Source: Chryseobacterium defluvii
Lineage (GTDB): Bacteria; Bacteroidota; Bacteroidia; Flavobacteriales; Weeksellaceae
Assembly: GCF_003634775.1 (NCBI RefSeq)
Contig: NZ_RBXB01000002.1
Span: 868,001 to 932,000, forward strand
Direction: 5' to 3'
Length of the DNA: 64,000 nt
Both the position numbers and the translations under genes were made by a program. Shown in pieces: positions 31,739 to 39,114 of this stretch. Under the pieces are notes generated by a model. The model searched no databases. It saw nothing but the letters and a program-made list of their open reading frames with translations, and was not told the origin of the DNA. Position 1 is the stretch's first letter. Each line of letters begins with the position of its first letter.

Positions 31739-34132
31739 CTAGTTTCTCAATGGTTTTCCATTCTGTAACATGTACTGAATTCTCTCCAACGTTTTTCTTT
31801 CGCCGCAAAGCTGAAGGAAAGTTTCTCTTTCAAGATTCAATAAGTATTGTTCCGTAACGACAGTAGGTTCAGAAAGATTTCCTCCCACCATTACGTTGGC
31901 TAATTTATCTGCAATTTTCTTGTCATGCTCAGAAATATAATTTCCGGTCAGCATCTGGTCGGTTCCTACGTAGAACATTCCCAAAGCATCTTTACCTAAA
32001 ACTTTTACTTTCTGTTCTATAGGTTGTGTATATCCTTGTTCTGCCAATAATTTTGCGATTTTTTTAGCTTCTGCGATCTGTCTGTTTTTGCTTACGGAAA
32101 CGATATCTTTTCCTTTTTCAAGGATTCCCATATCATAAGCTTCATAAGCTGAAGTTGCTACTTTACCCATTGCAATATTCATAAAGGCATCACGAAGCCT
32201 GTTGTTTTTCACATCATCATTATGGAATTCTCTTGACGTTCTCAGTGTCAATTCTTTTGTTCCACCACCGCCGGGAATCACACCAACTCCGGTTTCTACC
32301 AATCCGATATATGTTTCTGCTGCGGCAACCACTCTGTCGGCATGCATAGTCATTTCGCAGCCTCCGCCTAATGTCATTCCGTGAGGAGCAACCACCACAG
32401 GAATAGAGGAGTAGCGAACTCTCATCATCGATTTCTGAAAATAAGCGATCGCCATATTCAGATCATCCCAATCCTGCTCGATAGCCATCATTAAAATCAT
32501 TGCTAAATTTGCTCCTACAGAGAAATTCGCACCCTGATTTCCAATAACTAATCCGTCATATTCTTTTTCAGCCAGATCAATAGCCCTGTTGAGTCCATCC
32601 AACACTTCACCCCCAAGAGAGTTCATTTTTGAACGGATCTCGAAGTTGATAATTCCATCGCCTAAATCCTCAATAGCAGCCCCTGAATTACTCCAAAGTG
32701 TTTTGTTTTTTCTGATATTATCTAAAATAATAAAGGCATCCTGGCCTGGAATTTTATTGTATTGCCCTGAGCTTTTGTCAACGTAAATGCTTTGTCCTTC
32801 ATCATTAACCTTATAGAAGGTCTCTACATTTTTAACCCAGTCTGAAACTTCGTAGCCGGCTTCTTTAGCCAATTCAATACCTTTTTGGACCCCTACGGCA
32901 TCCCAGATTTCAAAAGGCCCGTTTTCCCAGCCGAAACCTGCTCTCATGGCATCATCAATTTTATAGATATCATCCGAGATTTCAGGTACTTTATGAGAAA
33001 CATACGAGAATAATGCTCCTAAGGATTTTCTGTATAATTCACCTGCCTTATCTTTTCCGCCGATTAAAACTTTGAATCTGTCAATCGGTTTGTCAATAGT
33101 TTTTGTTAGTTCCAGTGTAGGGAAGGATGATTTACCCTGAAGCTCATATTCTAATGTATCAAGGTTCAATCCGTGGATTTCAGATTTCCCCTCAGCATTT
33201 TTTACTTTTTTATAGAATCCCTGTTCTGTTTTTGATCCCAGCCATTTATTATCTACCATTTTCTGGATATAGCCAGGAAGTGCAAATACGTCATTGAAAT
33301 CATTGGCTTCCGCTCCGCTCTGACGAACTCCGTTGGCAACCATTACCAATGTATCCAGACCTACAACATCTGCTGTTCTGAATGTAGCAGATTTTGGACG
33401 TCCGATAACAGGTCCGGTTAATTTATCAACATCGGAAACCGTCAAACCTAATTTTTGAACGTTGTGAAGCAAATCCATCATGGAGAAAACTCCGATTCTG
33501 TTGGCAATGAATGCAGGAGTATCTTTAGCTAAAACGGTTGTTTTACCTAAGAATTTTGCTCCATAGTTCATGTAGAAATCTATAATTTCAGGATCTGTAT
33601 CGCTTGTAGGGATGATCTCTAAAAGAGGAAGATATCTTACAGGATTAAAGAAGTGTGTTCCTGCAAAATATTTTTTAAAGTCCTCACTTCTTCCCTCCGT
33701 TAATAGATGGATGGGAATTCCTGAGGTATTAGAAGAAATTAATGTACCAGGTTTTCTGAACTGTTCGATTTTTTCATAGACGGATTTTTTAATATCGAGT
33801 CTTTCCACTACCACTTCAATAATCCAATCCGTATCTTTTATTTTTGGTAAATCGTCATCAAAGTTTCCGATTGTAATTCTGTCAGCAAATTTCTGTGAAT
33901 AGAGCAAAGCCGGGCTGGCTTTTTTCAATTTCTCAAAGTTTTCGGCAGCAATTCTGTTCCTTACTGCTTTATGTTCCTTTGTCAAACCTTTTTTCTGTTC
34001 AGCCTCAGTCAATTCAAAAGGAACAATATCCAGCAAAGATACTTCCACGCCAATGTTGGCAAAGTGCGCTGCGATACCGCTTCCCATAATTCCTGAACCG
34101 AGAACCGTTACATGTTTGATTCTTCTTTTCAT
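31739..34132 (-). CDS. 3-hydroxyacyl-CoA dehydrogenase/enoyl-CoA hydratase, FadB/FadN-like
   Basis: The 797-residue bifunctional enzyme performs hydration and NAD-dependent oxidation in beta-oxidation. The dehydrogenase module comes first: Rossmann motif GSGIMGSGIAAHFAN (12-26), then NFFNPVRYLPLLEI-type residues (FAGTHFFNPVRYLPLLE). A crotonase module follows from about 490, with GANFSVGANL and PHGMTLGGGCEMTMHAD as oxyanion and substrate loops. The order (dehydrogenase then hydratase) matches FadN rather than E. coli FadB. It follows marR and starts the catabolic part of the operon. Confidence 0.94.
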   Translation of the reverse strand: MKRRIKHVTVLGSGIMGSGIAAHFANIGVEVSLLDIVPFELTEAEQKKGLTKEHKAVRNRIAAENFEKLKKASPALLYSQKFADRITIGNFDDDLPKIKDTDWIIEVVVERLDIKKSVYEKIEQFRKPGTLISSNTSGIPIHLLTEGRSEDFKKYFAGTHFFNPVRYLPLLEIIPTSDTDPEIIDFYMNYGAKFLGKTTVLAKDTPAFIANRIGVFSMMDLLHNVQKLGLTVSDVDKLTGPVIGRPKSATFRTADVVGLDTLVMVANGVRQSGAEANDFNDVFALPGYIQKMVDNKWLGSKTEQGFYKKVKNAEGKSEIHGLNLDTLEYELQGKSSFPTLELTKTIDKPIDRFKVLIGGKDKAGELYRKSLGALFSYVSHKVPEISDDIYKIDDAMRAGFGWENGPFEIWDAVGVQKGIELAKEAGYEVSDWVKNVETFYKVNDEGQSIYVDKSSGQYNKIPGQDAFIILDNIRKNKTLWSNSGAAIEDLGDGIINFEIRSKMNSLGGEVLDGLNRAIDLAEKEYDGLVIGNQGANFSVGANLAMILMMAIEQDWDDLNMAIAYFQKSMMRVRYSSIPVVVAPHGMTLGGGCEMTMHADRVVAAAETYIGLVETGVGVIPGGGGTKELTLRTSREFHNDDVKNNRLRDAFMNIAMGKVATSAYEAYDMGILEKGKDIVSVSKNRQIAEAKKIAKLLAEQGYTQPIEQKVKVLGKDALGMFYVGTDQMLTGNYISEHDKKIADKLANVMVGGNLSEPTVVTEQYLLNLERETFLQLCGERKTLERIQYMLQNGKPLRN

Positions 34133-34191
34133 CTGTAAATTATTATTTATTTGTTAATTGGTCAGATGGAACCTTTCGGTTTCATTTTAAT

Positions 34192-34644
34192 TTATTTTCT
34201 GTTGTTTAGATCGTTGGCAATTTTCATAATTTCAGTCATAACGTCCTTGAAAACTTCCATTTTCTCAGAAGGAATTCTTTCCATTACTTTTTTGTTGAAG
34301 TTCACTACAACTTCCTTTGAAAGGTTTCTTGAGTTTAAGCCTTTTTCGGTAAGCTTAATGATCACTTCACGTTTATCGGTGGTAGTTTTTTCCTTATAGA
34401 TATATCCGTTATCTTCCAGAAGCTTGATGATTCTGGTTAAAGAAGTGGGTTCAATAGCCATTTTAGGTCCCAGGTTTGTACTTCTTGTACCTTCCTTTGG
34501 ATCTATTTTAAGAAGTGTAAGAGCCTGAACGGCTGTTGAATCGTACTCATGAGCCATATCAGAGTACATTTTCGAGACAGACAACCAGGTCTGCTTTAAA
34601 ATTAAGTCTACGTTTTCTATTTTATCCTTGTTATTATCCATCAT
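34192..34644 (-). CDS. MarR family transcriptional regulator of the beta-oxidation operon
   Basis: The protein of about 150 residues has the MarR winged helix. TSLTRIIKLLEDNGYIYKEKTTTDKREVIIKLTEKG contains the wing with DKRE. ATG 34644 is preferred; the in-frame TTG at 34668 lies inside the -7 box of its own promoter. It is 60 bases from the fadB-like gene on the same strand, so it probably represses or controls the whole operon, likely with an acyl-CoA ligand by analogy with FadR-type control. The palindrome pair upstream supports autoregulation. Confidence 0.9.
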   Translation of the reverse strand: MMDNNKDKIENVDLILKQTWLSVSKMYSDMAHEYDSTAVQALTLLKIDPKEGTRSTNLGPKMAIEPTSLTRIIKLLEDNGYIYKEKTTTDKREVIIKLTEKGLNSRNLSKEVVVNFNKKVMERIPSEKMEVFKDVMTEIMKIANDLNNRK

Positions 34645-34665
34645 TTTTCTTGTAATGGTTTTATC

Positions 34666-34673
34666 CAAATTTA
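34666..34673 (-). promoter_or_regulatory. Candidate -7 box of the marR-fad operon
   Basis: CAAATTTA on the plus strand is TAAATTTG on the minus strand, an exact TANNTTTG. No clear TTG lies at the -33 distance; instead the first TATGCATGCATA palindrome occupies that spacing. Confidence 0.5.
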
Positions 34674-34681
34674 GTAAATAT

Positions 34682-34693
34682 TATGCATGCATA
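34682..34693. promoter_or_regulatory. MarR operator candidate 1
   Basis: TATGCATGCATA is a perfect 12-base palindrome, extended by partly symmetric flanks (ATAtTATGCATGCATAGcAT). It lies just upstream of the marR -7 box, where a repressor would block transcription. Confidence 0.65.
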
Positions 34694-34764
34694 GCATTTA
34701 TTTACGTTAATTTTTGTTAAACATCTGATAATAAATGGATTAAATTATATGATAAGCATAATAT

Positions 34765-34776
34765 TATGCATGCATA
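34765..34776. promoter_or_regulatory. MarR operator candidate 2
   Basis: This is a second copy of TATGCATGCATA, 83 bases from the first and with almost the same flanks (ATAATATTATG on the left). The upper half of the intergenic region therefore carries two sites on nearly the same helix face. Confidence 0.65.
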
Positions 34777-34806
34777 GTATGTGATATAATTAAAGAAAAC
34801 TAAGTA

Positions 34807-35730
34807 TTAATGAATGTTCTTAATGAAATTAATGATTTCTTCAAAAGATTCGCATTCGTGTTTTAAATTGTTATCAGAAATCACCCAAAAGTCATTATGA
34901 AATTCAAAACTAAAATCTGAAAGGTCTTTTTGAAAGTTTTTTTGAAGTAAGGAATACAACATTTCCTTATGAAAAGCCGGTGCTGAGATTTTGGGAGCAA
35001 CAAAGTTTTCATTCACCTGAAATAATGAGGCGTTGGTTAATTCTTTATGTCCTAGAAGAATATCTTCAACAATTCCGGAATAGAGTTGATTGTCTTTGAT
35101 ATACCATATCTTATCTGCAAATTCTTTGGCTAATCGCCAGTCATGGGAGGAAAAAAGAATAAGTTTTTGCTGTTCTTTAGCTAATTTCCGGAGTGTTTTG
35201 AGAATGATGATTTTATTTTTTTCATCCAGGTGGGTAGTCGGTTCATCCAAAATAATTACCGGTGAATTTTGGGTTAACGCTCTTCCGATAAAAGCTTTTT
35301 GAAGGTTACCATCTGAAAGGTTTCTGAGGGATGTGTGTTTATATTGAGCTAAATTCAGTTCTTCGATGATTTCTGAAACTTCATCCCTGTCTTTCTTCTT
35401 CAATTCGAAATAAAAAGGATAGTAAATATATTTTCCCAAAGAAATCAGGTCTTCAACCGTATAATTCTGGGGAACAATCGATTTAGAAAAAACGACGGCA
35501 ATATTTTCGGCAATTTCTTTAACCGAAAGACCTTTTACATTCTTATTATTAATCAAGATTTCCCCATTTAGTAAAGGAATCTGATGTAAAATAGATTTGA
35601 TCAAAGTGGTTTTTCCTACACCGTTATTACCGATCAACAAGCACACGTCCCCCAATTTCAACTCTGCATTGGCATTTGAAATTAGACGGCTAGTATACCC
35701 AATATTGGCTTGTTTGACGTGCAGGTGCAT
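34807..35730 (-). CDS. ABC transporter ATP-binding protein, FecE/BtuD type, with C-terminal extension
   Basis: The 307-residue ATPase has Walker A GNNGVGKTT (34-42), signature NLSDGNLQKAFIGRAL, and Walker B VIILDEPTTHLDE. The usual ATPase ends near residue 220; the remaining 85 residues form an extra domain with no motif I recognise (late segment FEFHNDFWVISDNNLKHECESFEEI). It lies downstream of a FecCD permease gene. The pair imports an iron-siderophore, haem or cobalamin complex. No substrate-binding protein gene is adjacent. Confidence 0.88.
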   Translation of the reverse strand: MHLHVKQANIGYTSRLISNANAELKLGDVCLLIGNNGVGKTTLIKSILHQIPLLNGEILINNKNVKGLSVKEIAENIAVVFSKSIVPQNYTVEDLISLGKYIYYPFYFELKKKDRDEVSEIIEELNLAQYKHTSLRNLSDGNLQKAFIGRALTQNSPVIILDEPTTHLDEKNKIIILKTLRKLAKEQQKLILFSSHDWRLAKEFADKIWYIKDNQLYSGIVEDILLGHKELTNASLFQVNENFVAPKISAPAFHKEMLYSLLQKNFQKDLSDFSFEFHNDFWVISDNNLKHECESFEEIINFIKNIH

Positions 35731-35784
35731 TTACTTTGTTTATTTTATTTCGTTAGTTTTTGTTATCGAAATTGATTCATTCCA

Positions 35785-36756
35785 TCAAACCTTATTCTGT
35801 TTCAAAAGCATAAATAATATCACAGGAATTCCAAATATAGAGCTTATTACATTCAAAGGGATCATTGTTTTCTCTGCAATAATGGAAAATAAAATCATGA
35901 TCAACATGCCTAACAACATGTTCAAAATCCACTGCTGCCATAACTTGGCGGGATTATAGATCAGCCTGCAGAAGTGGGGTACAATTATTCCTATAAATAA
36001 AATGGGTCCCAGGAATGCCGTAATGGAGGCTGAAAGCAGAGAAGATGCGGTGATGATCAATAGTTTCAGATGCTGCAAATTAACCCCTAAGCTATGAGCA
36101 TATGAGCTTCCTAATGAATTCCCTATCAAAGGCTTGATGGTTCTAAAGCAAATAAATAATCCTGCAAGGACTAATAAAGATAATACCCAGATCTGGTTTC
36201 TCGTCACCATATTATTGGCTCCGAATGACCATAGAATATAGTTTTTCAAACTTTGATTTTCGGCATAGAGCTGTAGTAAAGAAACAAATGCCCCCGCAAA
36301 TGCAGAAACTAGAAACCCAAATATAATGAGGTATGATTTGTCCTGAAATTTATTAGACATAGATAACAAAACCAACATCAGCAGTAAGCTTCCTCCAATA
36401 GCGGATATACTGAGAAAACTGTTTTGTAAAAATTCCGGTAACTGAATGTCTGAGGAAAAGAATATATAAAATGCCACTGATAAACTGGCTACAGAAGTAA
36501 TCCCTAAAATATCGGGCCCTGCCAGAGGATTCTGGAAATATTCCTGCATCAGAAAGCCGGAAGTGGGAATGGAAATTCCTGCCAGAAGCATTACCAAAAC
36601 CCTGTTAATACGGATCTCAGCAATCTGGCTGTTTCCGGAGTCCTGGACAAAATCATTGAAATTTAAAGTTAAAAATCCTGTGTTCAGATTGATAATCGCA
36701 GCAATAATGATAGCGATCAGGAATACCAAACATAGGATTTTAAATGTTTTTGACAT
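35785..36756 (-). CDS. FecCD family ABC transporter permease
   Basis: The 323-residue integral membrane protein has about ten helices. RINRVLVMLLAGISIPTSGFLMQEYFQNPLAGPDILGITS is the conserved permease loop, and GPILFIGIIVPHFCRLI is the late cytoplasmic coupling helix. It is the FecCD/BtuC fold of importers for siderophores, haem or cobalamin. The ATPase gene follows by 54 bases and TlpA precedes it by 23. Confidence 0.9.
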   Translation of the reverse strand: MSKTFKILCLVFLIAIIIAAIINLNTGFLTLNFNDFVQDSGNSQIAEIRINRVLVMLLAGISIPTSGFLMQEYFQNPLAGPDILGITSVASLSVAFYIFFSSDIQLPEFLQNSFLSISAIGGSLLLMLVLLSMSNKFQDKSYLIIFGFLVSAFAGAFVSLLQLYAENQSLKNYILWSFGANNMVTRNQIWVLSLLVLAGLFICFRTIKPLIGNSLGSSYAHSLGVNLQHLKLLIITASSLLSASITAFLGPILFIGIIVPHFCRLIYNPAKLWQQWILNMLLGMLIMILFSIIAEKTMIPLNVISSIFGIPVILFMLLKQNKV

Positions 36757-36779
36757 TATTCAGAATGAATTCTGTAATA

Positions 36780-37343
36780 TTATTTTAGAAAGGAATTGAT
36801 CTTAGAGTCCAACAAATCTTCTGACATCATTCCCAGGGTTTCATCCGTTTTATCACCTTTTCTGATATGGGTGAAAGGAATGGAACCTCCGTCCCATTGT
36901 TTAAAGTTGTTTTTGAAGAAATTAGGGTCCAGTTTCTGTCCGTCCAGCAAAACAATATGGGCTGCAAGATTGTTTTCTTCTGCGAATTTTTTAACGGCAC
37001 CGTTCCATTCAGATTTATCATCCAGGCTTATGAAGGTAAATTTTACAGGTTTACCTTGAAGCTCCTGCATTTTGTCTTTAAAATGAGGAATCTCTCTCAT
37101 ACACGGACCACACCAGGTTGCAAAGAAATTAGTAACATATAGAGTGTCATTATTTTTGGCTAAAATCTGACTTACTTTTTCAGGAGACGCTTCAGGACTG
37201 CTGTAAGCTGTACTTTCAGGCTCCGGGTTTTGTGCCACAGCAGCTGAATCTGCAGGTGGAGTGGTATCGTCAGTTCTCTGACCTTCCTTTTTACATCCCG
37301 TAAGAGCAATCAGCACAAGCGTGGATAAAATTATCTTCTTCAT
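36780..37343 (-). CDS. TlpA-like thioredoxin lipoprotein
   Basis: The 187-residue protein has a lipobox (ALTGC, Cys17), a low-complexity linker rich in Pro, Ala and Glu, and a thioredoxin fold with the active-site WCGPC (C78, C81) in NFFATWCGPCMREIPHF. It reduces disulfides or apo-cytochromes outside the inner membrane. It is the first gene of a leftward group with the ABC permease and ATPase; a link to metal uptake is inferred from this neighbourhood only. Confidence 0.9.
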   Translation of the reverse strand: MKKIILSTLVLIALTGCKKEGQRTDDTTPPADSAAVAQNPEPESTAYSSPEASPEKVSQILAKNNDTLYVTNFFATWCGPCMREIPHFKDKMQELQGKPVKFTFISLDDKSEWNGAVKKFAEENNLAAHIVLLDGQKLDPNFFKNNFKQWDGGSIPFTHIRKGDKTDETLGMMSEDLLDSKINSFLK

Positions 37344-37375
37344 AAATTATTTTTTATCTATTTTTGAATTGAAGT

Positions 37376-38500
37376 ATGGAACAACAAATCTATAAAGGGA
37401 AACTGGTACAGTTTCATTGGTTAAAAATAGCGAAAAAGGAAGAACTTACCAAAAATACTTTTTCTCTGGAGTTTGAAATTCCAGGGAATCTGCAGGAGAA
37501 TTTCAAGTTTGAAGCCGGACAGTTTGTGAGTGTGAAATTTCAGGCCCATGGAAAAGAGGTTATTAACGATTATTCAATGACTTCGGCTCCTTATGAGAAA
37601 AAAATATGCTTGGGGATAAAGGTTGGTTCTCCTGAAGGTGCAACTGCTGAGTTATTTAACAATTACAATGTTGGTGATGAATTATTGGTGAGTGAGCCGA
37701 GCGGAAGGTTTACGCTCGTTTCAAAGCCGAGCGAATTCAGGACAATCGTTGCATTTGCCGGTGGAATCGGAATTACTCCTATTTTGAGCCATTTCAAGAA
37801 CATTCTTCATAATGAACCCAGAACAAGATTGTTTCTGTTTTTCGGAAACAAAAGATCAGAGGAACTGATTTATAGGGAGCTATTGGATAATCTTGCCAGG
37901 ACATGTGGCAATAGGCTTCAGATTTTTTATTTCTTTTCACAGGAGAAAACGGCTGATCAGTTTTTTTACGGAAGACTGGATGAAAAGAAATTGAATTTAA
38001 TAATCAATCAGATTCTCCACCTTGATGATACGGATGAAGAATCCACCATTTGGGATGCGGTAGATGAAGTGCTGATCTGTGGAAAAGGAGAGATGATCAA
38101 GACATTGGCAAATGCATGTTATCATCATGGAATTCCAAAAAAAAATATTCATTTTGAGCTTTTTGAAGAATATAATAATGATATTTATCCTATCGAAAAA
38201 GAATTTCCATTGATTGAAAATGTAGAGGTGGATTTCAAAATGCTGGGAAAAGAATATCATACTGAACTCCCTGATAACACGGAAAAAATATTGCAGCAAT
38301 TGCTGGTTCAGAAATTTCCGGTACCTTATTCTTGCAAATCCGGGATTTGTGGGAGCTGTGAATGTATTCTGGAAGAAGGGGAAGTGGAATTGCTGGAAAA
38401 TGAATATTTAACAGAAAAAGAGGAAAAACAGGGACATATCTTAGCCTGCATGTCAATTGCCAAAACTAAGAAAATAAAGCTTAACTTTGATCTCATTTGA
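37376..38500 (+). CDS. PaaE-like oxidoreductase with FAD, NAD and [2Fe-2S] domains
   Basis: The 374-residue protein resembles the reductase of phenylacetyl-CoA epoxidase and flavohaemoprotein reductases. The FAD domain is marked by GQFVSVKF and NDYSMTSAP, the NAD domain by AFAGGIGITPILS, and a plant-type ferredoxin domain at the C-terminus by C320-x4-C325-x2-C328 and C358. It passes electrons from NAD(P)H to an oxygenase or other acceptor; no oxygenase gene is nearby, so the partner is unknown. The next gene overlaps by four bases. Confidence 0.88.
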   Translation: MEQQIYKGKLVQFHWLKIAKKEELTKNTFSLEFEIPGNLQENFKFEAGQFVSVKFQAHGKEVINDYSMTSAPYEKKICLGIKVGSPEGATAELFNNYNVGDELLVSEPSGRFTLVSKPSEFRTIVAFAGGIGITPILSHFKNILHNEPRTRLFLFFGNKRSEELIYRELLDNLARTCGNRLQIFYFFSQEKTADQFFYGRLDEKKLNLIINQILHLDDTDEESTIWDAVDEVLICGKGEMIKTLANACYHHGIPKKNIHFELFEEYNNDIYPIEKEFPLIENVEVDFKMLGKEYHTELPDNTEKILQQLLVQKFPVPYSCKSGICGSCECILEEGEVELLENEYLTEKEEKQGHILACMSIAKTKKIKLNFDLI

Positions 38501-39114
38501 GAATCGTAAAAAACATATTTAACCTTTTATTTTTATCAATGGAAATCGGAATTCTGTTGATATGCCTGTCCAATGCCTGGGTTTTTGCCCTTACGAACGG
38601 TAGAACGTATACCAAAATATCCAAAATACCACCCCGGGAAATCGCTCTTGTATTAGGTACTTCGCCCAAAATGAGATCGGGCTTATCCAATCCGTATTTT
38701 ACAAAAAGAATGGATGCAGCGGCTTTGTTGTATCATCATGGAAAAATAAAACAAATCATTGTCAGTGGGGAAAAGAGCAAAGGATATAACGAACCCGCTG
38801 CCATGAAAAAATATCTGATCTACCAGGAAGGAGTTCCTGAAGATATTATTGTAGAGGACCCCAAAGGTTTTAATACCTACAAAAGTATATTGCGCTGTAA
38901 GGATGTTTATAAAAAAGATGATATCATTATTGTTTCCCAGGGGTTTCATAATCTGAGGGCATTGTTTTTTGCCAGAAACAATGATATGAATGCATTGGGG
39001 TTTGATGCCCAGGATGTAAGCAAAGCTGAAAGCTACTACAGAAATCAATCGCGGGAAATTCTTGCCAGAGTGATTGCTGTCGTTTATTTCATACTGGGAA
39101 TATCCCCGGATTAG
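38497..39114 (+). CDS. SanA/YdcF family (DUF218) membrane protein
   Basis: The protein of 191-205 residues has an N-terminal membrane helix and the DUF218 core: ALVLGTSPKMRSGLSNPYFTKRMDAAALLYH, VSGEKS, NTYKSILRC, and IIVSQGFHNLRALFFAR. It matches SanA, linked in E. coli to vancomycin resistance at high temperature and envelope barrier function. The TTG at 38497 overlaps the preceding stop; ATG 38539 is the other choice. The stop overlaps tamL by four convergent bases. Confidence 0.87.
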   Translation: MRIVKNIFNLLFLSMEIGILLICLSNAWVFALTNGRTYTKISKIPPREIALVLGTSPKMRSGLSNPYFTKRMDAAALLYHHGKIKQIIVSGEKSKGYNEPAAMKKYLIYQEGVPEDIIVEDPKGFNTYKSILRCKDVYKKDDIIIVSQGFHNLRALFFARNNDMNALGFDAQDVSKAESYYRNQSREILARVIAVVYFILGISPD

